DNA from: Gymnogyps californianus
Taxonomy: Eukaryota; Chordata; Aves; Accipitriformes; Cathartidae
Assembly: GCF_018139145.2 (NCBI RefSeq)
Contig: NC_059474.1
Coordinates: forward strand, 41,186,344-41,250,343
Reading direction: 5' to 3'
Length of the DNA: 64,000 bases
Of this stretch, positions 50,634 through 61,745 are shown piece by piece (the first letter of the stretch is position 1; each line of letters starts with the position of its first letter). A program made the position numbers and the translations under genes. A model generated the notes under the pieces. The model ran no database searches. It worked only from the letters and a program-made list of their open reading frames with translations, and was not told the origin of the DNA.

Positions 50634-51364
50634 TGTAGCCAAAACCACAATTTGGTACATCCTACCTCACGAGCCATTTGGTCTAAAAGGATATTGTGAG
50701 ATTAAGCCTCATTAAGTTTGTAGCTTTTAAACGGCTGTCAGGAATACACAAATTGCAAGTATAGGAGTGAAAATGCACGCTCCATAGTGATATAAAAGCC
50801 ATTCCCAGATGTTTCCTTTTTAAAAATAACGTGGATATCTCCAGCCTGGGAGGCTTAGACTCATTTAGAAGTCAGCAGAGCAGGCAGGTGGTACTTGGGC
50901 TGCTATTGTTAATTTTTGCAAAGCTGATAGTTCAGCCTCCCCTTTTCCGGAGCAGCTTTATTCTGGTTCCAATGTCCCTTTGAGAGACAGTAGATGTCTG
51001 AACACTCTTAAATTGGATATGCAAACCTAATAGTAGGGAATATTGCTTATCTATATGTATTTTACTCAAATTTATATACACACAATTGGAAATTGTGAGA
51101 TGACTCGTGATTTTTTTCTTACCTCAGGTCTGTAAAGCTCCCCAAATTTCTGTTACAGAAACACTGTGCTTACTGCACCAAGCAGCCAGCACATAAAATA
51201 CTTGAGCATTACAGAGAATAGGGATGCGATCCAGAACACCTCCCTGCCAGGGAAGACCGTCTCATCCTGGTCCATAGTTATGCTCCTTCTTGCTCTGTTT
51301 GATTTCATCAGTTTTGCAATTCTAGGTCTCCAGTGGCCCAGGCTCGCCTGGAAATTATCAGACT

Positions 51365-51470
51365 GCTCTCCAGGCAAAAGAGAGATGGGGGCTTGAACCT
51401 TCTCAGGCTTGGGATGGACGGCAATCCAGCTCTGCCTCCTGGCAAGTGCTCTAACCACTCAGCTGAAGCT
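51365..51470 (-). mobile_element. tRNA-derived SINE head (minus strand) with A and B box remnants
   Basis: On the minus strand, 'agctgagtggttagagcact' (complement of 51445-51464) matches the RNA polymerase III A-box region of a tRNA-derived SINE ('tagctcagtggttagagcac'). 'ggttcaagcccc' (complement of 51388-51399) is the B box. The boxes are about 50-65 bp apart, longer than in a functional tRNA, and no acceptor stem or anticodon loop can be folded. It is therefore a SINE or tRNA-like repeat rather than a tRNA gene. I know this head from repeats common in turtles and other sauropsids; the family name is not assigned. Confidence 0.65.
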
Positions 51471-54400
51471 AGCAAAAGGGTCTGGGTACCTTCTTTGACC
51501 CTTGCTTAGGATGGTTCAGTTTTCTAAACTTAAATGATTGGCAAGTAAAGACATGAAATAACTTCTTCCAGAAGCTGAAATGCAAGCCACTTCTTGGGCA
51601 TTTCCCATTGCCTGGCTTCGGCACTGGTTTAGCTGCACGGTCTGAGCAGTCACAGCCATACCAAAATCCTTTCAAGAATTTTGAATAAGGAACCTAGCTC
51701 TCACACCTTTCAAGCAGCTCACAAGTTTTGTATACAGCACAGCGACACTGCTCCCTCAGAAGTGTACTCATGAGCTCTTTCCTTGATATATATCAGCTAA
51801 AGCTCCAGGGGATGTTAGTGCCACTTTAAGGACTCATAGGGACCTGAGAACACACTCATGAAGTCTGCATTTGCCTTCTGAGAAGAAAACCTCAAAGACA
51901 ATTTTTGCAGTTCCTCCTGGCTGGTGACTGGCATGTCACCAGGCAATTAAAGTCTTGCTGTGTTATTTTCACATGTTAAAGTAATCGGTATAGTTCAATG
52001 GTACCGCAACAATTCAGACACTTAGATCCCAGTATTCAGAGACTGAGAAGCCTTAGCTCGTGCTGTTTCACTTTGGACTTCAGGTTTTGTCTGCTGACTG
52101 ACGGAAAGAGGCAAGCAGGGGCTTGCATAATTTCTAGTCTTAACTACTCATGAGCGCAGAGACTACCTTTGATTCCCGATGTGGGTCTACTGCTGCCATT
52201 GTGTATTATACAATAAACTGTTTACAGAGCAGCCTTTTGTTACAGGTTTTAAATCTTCTCAGGCTGCCAGCGTGAGGCGGAGGCTGCCAGCTGGCAGACA
52301 GAGAGGTGCTTGTGCTCCAACTGTTGGAGGTAATTAACAGCCCGAACTGTCAGAAGGTGACAGCCGGCAGAAAGTTCCTGCCCTGGGGTCACAGCTGGAT
52401 TCCGGCAACTTGCTCCTTGATTTACCAGTAAAACTAATAACGTAAGTAATATCGGTATTAAATTATCAAACAAGGGGGACTGAGTCCAAGTTATATTTTC
52501 TACCCCCGAATTAACTGGCAAAGAAAATTAGCATTAATATTTTGAAGCAAATAGGTAAGATTAACTCACCTTTGGGGGAAAAATATCCCCCAAAACTAGT
52601 CCACTAAAAATTTGGTGAACATAAATATTAGGATGGTTGCAGACTATAATGCGGCTGGGTTGCCACTTGCCTGAAATTGTAGAAAGTTAAACTAATATCT
52701 AGTATTAGTAATCTGGGCAACGATTATCAGCCAAAAACTTTTAATTTAAGCGCTATACTCAAAATGTCACATTAGATTTACATTTGCTGCAAATAACTGG
52801 CTATGAATGGAAATGTAGAAATTGTTAATTTTGCTGAAATAATTACTTATTTCTTTTTAAAAATATTACTAACTCATCAGAGCATTGAAGCATGTGCTTA
52901 GCTTCAACTTTAACCAAGAGCATAAATACAGTGGAGTCAGCAAGTCATAAGTCCTCCTTTTTTTAACTGGAAGCCAAAATATTAATTCTTGGCACTTTTA
53001 GTCCATGGCAGTAAAAATGCTACATATTTGGTCAGTTGAATGTTAGGACACAATTGACATTAGTATTTGTGGATCTTTGTCCTTCAAAATTACAGTATCT
53101 GATGACAATGACACTCCCAATGCAATTAATGCTGCTTATGATTTGAGATATACTTCCCACTGGAGTTTCATTTCATAATGTTAAATATATGCTTTTGTAA
53201 CTTTGAGGTTCTTCAAGATGGACCAAAGAACTTCCTATTTGGGCTGGATGTGGAAAGCAACAGATCTACTGTTCACTCAGAGCTCCTCCTTCTCTGTTCC
53301 CCAGTGCTTTGCTCTATGCGTGTCTGTACAAGAAATCCTGACTCTATCATCAGACCCATAGGAGTCTTAAGCAGAAGCAATTAGAGAGGTTTACAGTTTT
53401 TGCTCTACATAACCTCTGACATTTTTTTAAAAGTGACAAATGTCAAATGAATGTCTCATAGAAGTTATAATTTGATAATATGCATTCCTAAATTTCTCTA
53501 TTTGATGAGCTCTTACCCAATATACCAGGGTTTTCAGTTTTGAGGAACAAAGATGGTAGAGCACAAGAACCCCAAGGCCACAGACCATTGCATTATGAAG
53601 AAATCGAAACAAAGTTGTTAAAAAATACTATAGAACTAATTTAAATTCAAAAAAGGGGTTTTGGCAATGATTTTCTTGACAACAATGCTTATTGGCCAAG
53701 AAGCTATTGTTTTTGTAGAAAACAATTCCTTACATTTTGACCAGCCTGATATGGTGAAAGGACTTTTTATATCAGTGTGTCTTTTATCTTTATGATATCC
53801 TACAGCTATCTTCATCTACTGTAAGGTGGTGTAAATTGGCTTCTGGGAAGCTATAATGATTGATGTTAGCTGAACATTTGGCTAAGATGTTAATTTGTAA
53901 AGAACTCTCAGTTACAGGAAATAAAAATTCTTCAGCTGTATATTGGCTCTTACAGTGGTTTATTCTGTGATCCCAGGAAGCTTTAAGATACTTTCCTATA
54001 TCTTTGAATGATAACCAGCAAAGCAGCACAGTGATATTTTCCTACAGTACCTTCACACACACACTTTTGACAACCAAGTTCTAGTTGTGCTGTCCCTTTT
54101 TACCCAAACTTTGATGTGTGAATAATGATGAATTAGGCTCTTCCTGTTCATGAAGCACTTTGATATGCAACAGAAATAAGTAGTACTGATAGGTAAAGTT
54201 TTCAAAATCATAAGCATTCTAAGTAGTAACAGTAAATCGGAAACAAATAGAAACTTCAGAAGTGACCAGAAATGCTAGCGGACAGTGCACATTGGAATAG
54301 ACAAAAAGAGAAGCTAAAGCACTGCTTTAGCTTGCTGTTATATGTCTGTGTCTAAACTGTGAGTCTGTTGTGCTCTGGAGTCCTGCCTCCTTCACTGTAC

Positions 54401-54838
54401 AGACTGGAAGGCATGACAGCTCCCTCTTTACTGGTGTGGGTTTCCTGGTGCGTGTTCAGGTTGTGTTCCAGTCTGAGGTCAAGCCATTGCCAATGCTCAC
54501 ATCTCAGCCCAGGGATGGGGATGGGCACCCTGACCCCAGTGTTCAAGGTATCTATAGAAAGCTCCTGAACATGTGCTGGAATCTAACCAAACACATATGC
54601 TCCATGGATGGCTACCCACCCTGAATGCATGAGTTTCCTGAGAAGCACTCCACACTTCTCTTAACATTCAGTAGGACGGGGAACAGAGAACGATTTTGCG
54701 ACTTTTCAGTGCATTGCCCTTTTTCAGAAGGCACTTGTTGGTGTGGATCAGCCCTGCATTCTTAGGGCCATTGAAAGATCACTCTTGGAAGTTTTACTAG
54801 CATTTATAACCATGTCATGTTTCAATACAATTTTTTAA
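51471..54838. other. Noncoding, nothing certain
   Basis: A GC-richer stretch at 52.25-52.42 kb carries a 90-codon minus-strand frame without a recognisable domain. A (CA)n-like 'cacacacacac' lies near 54055-54065. The rest is unique AT-rich DNA. Confidence 0.55.
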
Positions 54839-54908
54839 AGACCTGATTCCACACCCTTTTAATTTAATGGGAGATTTCCCATTGATAGCAACGGGAACAA
54901 GACCAAAC
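54839..54908. repeat. Decayed palindromic interspersed repeat
   Basis: 'agacctgattccacaccctt' at one end, 'tgggagatttcccattgata' in the centre and 'cgggaacaagacc' at the other end follow the 'gcctgatcctgcacccattgaagtcaatgggagttttgccattgacttc' plan. Confidence 0.65.
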
Positions 54909-55329
54909 CCTAAGGGAATATTAACCAGCCAAAAGAAAAATTCAATCTGGGTAATGTTAGCTTATAAATAAGTTCTCAGCCCATGTGTTCATCCATTTTA
55001 CAAAACTTCAAGAAAAACTGTTGGGCAACTTTCATTTCCAACTCTGTAACCCAGCCTGTGCAGTATACTTCAAGGAGAAGAATAATTATGAAAAAAATGG
55101 AAGAAAAGTAAGAATTTGAAAATTAAAGTGAAAAAAATAAATAAATTACAGAGAACAATACTTAGAAAGTCTGAATTGACAATAAGTTCCTCAGCTGGAG
55201 AAAGAAACTTCTCCCCGCGAGTGCAGCCTTCAGTCCATGCGGGAGCCTTACAGAGAAACACAGAGTAACCCACTAAGAGTAATAGGAGAGATGCTTACAG
55301 TCCAAGAAGCCAATAAATAAATGTAAGAG

Positions 55330-55386
55330 GCCCTTTTTAGTTAATTCAAACTAAAAAGGGCTAAAAACCTGAAAACCTGAAAACAG
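55330..55386. repeat. Perfect 13-bp hairpin followed by an 8-bp tandem repeat
   Basis: Left arm 55330-55342 ('gccctttttagtt') and right arm 55349-55361 ('aactaaaaagggc') are exact reverse complements around a 6-base loop ('aattca'). Directly after it, the unit 'aaaacctg' occurs at 55364-55371 and 55372-55379 with a partial third copy. Confidence 0.85.
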
Positions 55387-56555
55387 AAAATAGGTAAAGT
55401 TTGATTATAAAAACTACTTCAAATAGATCAGTAATACCTAATCTCTGGATTTCTCCACCATCTTCCATCCATCCATAGATTCCTCTTATTTAAGTTCAAA
55501 CTTTACTAAGTTGTCCTAGTCCAAATTTTTTTTTTGCAAAAATATTCTGTGACATATTCTTTAGCTGAAGTATTCTTCCTTTCCTATTTCCTGAAAACAA
55601 TATTAGCAATTCATTTTGCTGCCAGTTGCCACATTTATATTTTTCCCCTTCTATCGCTCCTTTTCCCTCCATTCTGGTGCACCCTTTGGTAGAGCAGTAG
55701 TGTCCCACAACTCTATAGGCAGCAGATATTACCTGATATAAATTAAGCCCGTAGAATATTAGCTCCTTGATATTACCTGCATCCTAAATCTGCTACTATT
55801 ATATGCTGCAGTCATGACGACTCCTTTCCAGCACTGCCCTGGGGCTCTGACAGCTGACTCCAGAACTTGCCCTCACAAATGAGTGTTGCCCAGTGGTTCT
55901 GAGCAGGTGGCTCTTCTCCTAGCAGGTAAATTTTGTAAGCAATGAATTAGCCTGGTAGTCGGCAGGGATGAAAAACCAACAGTACTGTTAGCAGCGCTAG
56001 GTAATGCCAAGATGGGTAAAGTGTTTAATACTCTTTTGATTCATGGTTCACAAAAAGTAGCTATCTGAGATTACATGAGTTCTGTGGTTAGCATTGACAA
56101 GAACAGGGTAAAACCTCAGACTGCAGTGAGTGATATAGGACTTCACATAGATATTTAAGTGGTGAAGTAATCCTAGAATAATTAGAAATTAGAGAATCTG
56201 CAGAGATCAAGGTTCTGGAGCCCCAGAAAAAGACAAACGTGGTGCTTATTCCCAAAACTGGGGAAACAGAGAGCCAAGGAACCATGGAAGAGCTAGCCTG
56301 ACTTCAGACCATTGAAAAATAAACAAAGCATCTATTTCTAAGTGCTTAAAAGATTAACCAGTGATAAGTAACAGCCAAAAATGATGTACTGTATCTTCAC
56401 TTAATTAAAACAGTCAATACTGTTTTGCATACATATTAACCTTATTGGAAAAAAAAAAAAAACAAACAGGAAAAAAAACTTTTCTACCTGACACTACTGT
56501 AATGAGGGTGTAGAAGAGACTGGAAAACAGTATGTTGAAAGGCTGTATCAACTAA

Positions 56556-57424
56556 GGTTCTACTGAAATCTGTCCTGAGTCTGGTACCGTGCAGTCATTT
56601 CATTAATGCCTTGGGTGGTACAACAGGTGGTAAGTTTATTAAATTCTTATATGATACCAAGCTGGGAGGAGTGCAAGCATTTTGGAGGACAAGGTTAGAA
56701 CTCAAAATAAGCAAGACAAATGGGAGAAAGAAGCTATAATAAATAGGAAGCAATTCAATCAAGACAAATAAAACATTTAAGTAGGAGCAATCAGCTTCAC
56801 AAATACTGTATGAGAAATGACTTGCCTAGACAGCAGTCCTACAGAAAAAGATCTGGATGTTATAGTGTATCACATGAGTCAAAAGTGTCTTAACGTTTCA
56901 ATAAAGCAAATATCACAATAGGAAGTATAAACACACGAGCTGTACATAAAGCACCCAGTCTTGCAATTGCTCTATCAAGATTGGACAAGGTTCAGCATAG
57001 AACAAAAAAATGATCAGAGGTCAAGAAAATGTGAATTTCAAGGAACAACAGCTACAATGGATTATTTTAGAGAAGAAAAGACTAAGAAGAGATGTGACAT
57101 GGCTAAGCGAAAGATTACTGCAAAGAAAAAAGATATTAAATTACTCTCCATGTCTACTATAGGAAGGAAAATAAGTAATGGGGTTAATTTGCAGCAAGGG
57201 TATTTAGGTTGGAATATTCCCCATTATCTCTCCATAAGGATACGGGAGTAAACAGTGGAATAGATTACATGAGGAGGTTGTGGGATCTCCATTTCTGGAG
57301 TTTTAAAAGAATAGGCTAGGCCAGTTTCTGTCAGGAATGTTTTAGTTCTAGTTTATTTTTAGGAGTAGTTTGGAGGCCAGACTAGATGACCTCTGAGGGT
57401 CTCATCTAGCTTCACTTTTTATGG
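56556..57424 (+). mobile_element. CR1 LINE, 5'-truncated and decayed 3' end (reverse-transcriptase C-terminus plus 3' tail)
   Basis: A retrotransposon remnant of about 870 bp. It opens inside the reverse transcriptase palm: 56571-56594 reads like the 'ctgtcctgggtctggta' stretch that encodes the QGSVLGPVLF-type motif, and 'ttcattaatgcc' (IND motif) follows. Around 56640-56675 the frame reads F-L-Y-D-T-K-L-G-G where CR1 elements have F-A-D-D-T-K-L-G-G, so the catalytic Asp pair is lost. 'aaaaagatctggatgttata' near 56850, the 'gttcagcatagaacaaaaaaatgat' region near 56990 and the 'tgcagcaagggtatttaggt' region near 57190 are family landmarks in the right order. The copy ends in 'gactagatgacctct' at about 57379. 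Numerous indels and stops break the frame; the 96-codon frame at 56961-57251 is only a shadow of this element. It appears to be an old, immobile copy. 5' truncation is normal for CR1 because it integrates by target-primed reverse transcription. Family assignment is firm; the subfamily is not determined. Confidence 0.93.
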
Positions 57425-57658
57425 AAGTGTGCCTGTTACCTGAAGAGTTGAATACATAGAGTAAATATATTTCTTGCAAGATGCACAATTTACTGTGCGG
57501 ATTTCAAATCAAAACAAGCAGTCACGTGAATTCCTACTGGAATTGCAAGAACTGTGTAAGAGTAAATTATGCACAGTCCTGGATTACTAAAAGGAATTGC
57601 TCATCCAAAGACCTTGAACTCTGTACAATGTGAAAAAGGCAGCCAGAACAAATTTATA

Positions 57659-57726
57659 GGCCCAAGTTGTAACCCCATCACAGTCAGGAGCAAAATTCTC
57701 ATTGATTTCAGAGGGACCAAGACTTG
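57659..57726. repeat. Decayed palindromic interspersed repeat
   Basis: 'ggcccaagttgtaaccccat', 'cacagtcaggagcaaaattc' and 'tcattgatttcagagggacc' occur in order and match the 'caaaactcccattgacttcagtgggacc' repeat type. Confidence 0.65.
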
Positions 57727-58798
57727 GATAGTCTTTTGTTTTAAGATCTGGCATTACATAATGCAAAATATACCACATGTCCATTGTTATTAAACTGATA
57801 TATGTAAATGTAAATATTTCACGTTAATATCTTGTTGTCAGATTGTCATTTGGTGGAATTCAATGTGGCCAGTTTAACAAAACACAATGCTACTAGTCAA
57901 GTAAATCTATCTGCAAGAAATATCTAAGAAGTCTGAAATCTGAATTCCCGATTGCCTTTATTTCTTTACAAAGTTGTATAAATGAGGAAATAGCACCAAA
58001 GACCTATTAGTAATAGTTATTTCCTAATTGCAGTGGGAAGCATCCTGCATGTTTAAATAAATATTGTTAACTCTGACCTCTTGGTTCGCCAGGACTGATA
58101 AGGCAATTGTTTGACCTATACGAAGCACATACAGTATGCATGGACTGAAAGCAGCAGGAAAACAGGAAACAATAAATCAGAAATTAGAGCACTGATTGTT
58201 GTAGCTAATTACATCAGACTTCTGCTTAATTTCTCACTCTGTCATTCTAACCTGATTTTCTTGCCAACAGACTTTGCAAATTGCTGGTGTCACGTACGTA
58301 CAGCAAATAATAATCTTTAGTTACTATGATTGACAAATGAATGAGAAGGAGAACATAGTTTATTATGGAAGAATGAACTGTGACACACACCAGATACCTG
58401 CTCAGATGCTTTTTTAATTCACTTACCTAGATATGCTGCATGATACATTTTGCCAGGACCACAGGTTTTGGCATCACAACAGCATAATTGAATTTGTGGC
58501 ATGGTTTGATAATGCTGGACAAAGAAGGAAAAATGAGGCTATAAAAGGACAAAAATCACATAGATTGATATCCACAGCAAGAGAGATAAAGTGGTAACTA
58601 GAAAATTTAAATCAATTCTGAAAATAATATGCTTAGAATTAGGCATATTAATCAGCATGTTGTTTAATCTTGATGTTATTGTCCTCATATCGCACATCAG
58701 ATAACTCAGTGTCCTTATTATTGTCTCTTTTTACATCACTCCACTTTCAAACTATACTATCCTTCTTTGTCCTGTTTCATCACTGCCATCAACATCTT

Positions 58799-58850
58799 CA
58801 GCTGGCATAAATTAGCACAGCTTCCTTGAAGTCAGTGGAGCTGTATCAAA
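58799..58850. repeat. Decayed palindromic interspersed repeat
   Basis: 'tcagctggcataaattagca' followed by 'cagcttccttgaagtcagtg' and 'gagctgtatcaa' closely follows the 'cagctggtgtaaatcagcatagctccattgaagtcaatggagctatg' repeat. This is one of the better-preserved copies here. Confidence 0.75.
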
Positions 58851-61657
58851 CATCTTGCCATAGCTGGGAATATTTGGTAGAACATAAATAATTAACTTTT
58901 AAGTGTCTAAGTGACAATTTGGCCCTGCTGATCCAAGTAAAAGGCATTAGCATTCTTATTAATACAGTGTCTTTCTGTAAGGTGTACACTTTTCTTTAGA
59001 CCAGCAGGTTGCTGACATTGTTTTGAGAGGTCAGGGCACACTGTGACACTTACATGTAGTCGACAATGGGGAGAGATGCAGTTTTCACTTTTCTCGATAT
59101 CTGTTAGACTACCATCAGCATGAAGTCAAGGCTAGTAGAGCCAAACAGACACACTGGAGAAGTACCAGAAGGATTAATATTATATCATCATTGCTTTTAA
59201 CAGGCTGCGCCTTGTGTATTATGTATTCTGAAACTGCCCATATGATTTAGCAAAGCAACATCTGGGGAAAAAAAAAAGAACTCCAGCCCAATGTAATGTT
59301 TTATTCATGTGGTATAGCCATATATCATATCCCGCTAATGTTATTTCAAGTATTACAAATTATTTTCTCCACAACTGTTGTCATGTCTGCTTCATCCTTT
59401 TCCTTTGGGATTTTTATTTGTAACTTTGTAAGGTCCAAGCCCTAGAAGTCAACCAAAAGACCAACATGCTGATGTTTTTAGCTATGCATTTCCAGAGGTC
59501 TTCCATTCTCTTCCCAGAGGGCCACCACGTCACCTCAACTGACTGCCATGGTACAAGTAGTTCATATTGGTCTGCAGTGCTTGTTAGGTTGTAGGACTTT
59601 CTGAGTGTTCTCTTCTTCCCTGCCTAAGAATCACATAATGCTCCTTCCTCCCATATTTCCTATACTACAGCAACGGTGGCAGAGTCCTGTAGTGCCCTCT
59701 TTAGGAGTCAATTTCTGGACAATTATACATTCATTAATCATTATGTACCACATTATGTGTTTCTATATGCAATTACAGATTTAAATGTTCAAGTTGGGTT
59801 TTGAGTTATATTAAATTGCAATAATTTACAATCCTCAAATCTTTATTCTTCCAAAGCATAACACATTTGTTTAGCCTTTTCTGCCTACCCTCCAACTTAA
59901 CAGTTTATTCAGATTACTGTTTTGTTGGAACTGCTTCATTTTCTCCGTCCCTCTGCCTCATTTCTACTTTTTGTATTGATAGGTTGATCATGAGCTCATT
60001 TAAAACTGGAAACAAAAAACAACTCTTATGTCTGATATACTAACACACAAATATGTATGCAAATGTCAGATTAAGTATAATATTTAATAGGCATTAAACC
60101 TTACTGGCAAGACTTTTGCTTTACCTGTAATGATAATGCGACAGTCTTCCTACAACAAGACTGTTGCCTTATCACTGCAGATAAAGCAGTAAGACTACCC
60201 CACAGCACAGCTTGCTCTTGGCTGCCGTGGGCCACATTAAAACACTTTATGTTATTGGGGGAGCCAGCTGAGAACACTGAGGTACCCACTGGTCTTTCAG
60301 CAATGTAAGCACCAAGCCAGGGAGCTGCTCCACCTAGCAGTCCAATAACCTTAGGAGATACTAGCAGTATAGAAGAAGCCCTGTAAAAATTCCAGTTACT
60401 TTCTGATTTCCCTCATGTTATCTTGTCGAATTCCTGTCCTTGTTTTGGAGGCAACCAGTTCATCCATCTCCATATAGAAGACAAGCGCAGTCTTGTTTGT
60501 AGCATTGTTATCAAAGACTAATGCATGGATAAAGCAAACAAACAAACCCTAATCCAAAGCTATTTTAACTGCAGCATTAGAGCTAGGAAACCTGCTGATT
60601 ACCTCCCTTTATGCATGACAGCTAATGGGACTATTGAAGTATTTGAAGCGTACTCTTAAAACTATGTGATACAGCCAAGCTTTTATTTTGTAAATGGGTG
60701 GGTCCATATCACCTCTCTATTGGTTCTTCTGTGTCCTAGTTGAAGAAGCTTTAAGTACAGTGCCATCCTGTTCAATATTTTAACATCAAAGGAAGATACA
60801 GAGTGACCAAATTTTGAGAAAATAGAGAACCTTCTTATAATGAAGTGTCTTTGCATAGAGTAGTCTAAGATATAAATAGGGGAAAAGCTTTTAAACTAAC
60901 TACACAGAAGTACAGACAGCACACATGTATCGTTATCTTTCTCTAGAATAAAATAATCCTGCAGAATACAACAGGAATCCACTTTATTATTTTTCCTCAT
61001 AGCCATAAGAATAGTTTTCTTTTGAAAACTGATTCAGTAACGAGTTCCTTTCTGAAACTCAAAAATGAATGAAAACTGAGGAATTCATACTTTTGCTGTA
61101 TTTTTCTGTTTGCTGTGTGTTAACTCCCACCTGTTTGCCTCTTACTATAGATTTTGACCTTTAACATTAACATACAAAAATCTGAAATCTGCCCCTCTGC
61201 ATCAGACTCTGTACAGAAGTCCTATAACTAGACCACCCCTTCACAGGTAAGAAAAGCCATTAAACCCTGTGAATTTTCACAGTGGATAAGCCTAGATTAA
61301 TTTGACCCAGGTGTTTGTCTAATACTGTGCATGGGAACATTCACAGTGTCCCCTAGCTGTTTCTCCTGCGGTGGTCCAGCCTTAGTACTCTCTGGACTCT
61401 AATCTAAAACATGTAAGAGTACCAGCTGGCGCAGGACTTTGTAGATGGATTTCTGTTATGCTGTTTGTGTCACTTTGATGTATTCTTTTGCTTTGCATAT
61501 GAATACATGTAGAAGCAGGAGGAAAACATGAAGAGCCATGTGCTGGAATTAAGTCACAAATGTCAGTCTCTTATTCAATTTTATAAAAACAAGTCCTTAA
61601 TTTTATACTACACAAGCACAGGGAAGTGTCAGTATGAGCAATGCAAAAATTTAGAGG

Positions 61658-61745
61658 CAAATCTGCCCTCATTTGCACCTATGCAACCCTTGCTGAACTC
61701 AGTTGATTTGAGCAGATGTAAGAGAGGTCTGAATCTGTCCCATTA
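61658..61745. repeat. Decayed palindromic interspersed repeat
   Basis: 'aaatctgccctcatttgcac' near the start, 'gctgaactcagttgatttga' in the middle and 'ggtctgaatctgtcccatta' at the end match 'aatctggccctcatttgcac...cactgaagtcaatgga...gcagaatctggcccatta'. The ends are in opposite orientation, as expected of a palindromic unit. Confidence 0.7.

Noticed and set aside
51380..51470. Considered as a functional tRNA gene on the minus strand.
   Set aside because: The A and B boxes are too far apart, no anticodon stem or acceptor stem can be folded, and no T-run terminator follows.
56961..57251. Lysine-rich plus-strand frame of 96 codons.
   Set aside because: It lies entirely inside the CR1 fragment and is a frame-shifted shadow of the element's reverse-transcriptase C-terminus and 3' region.
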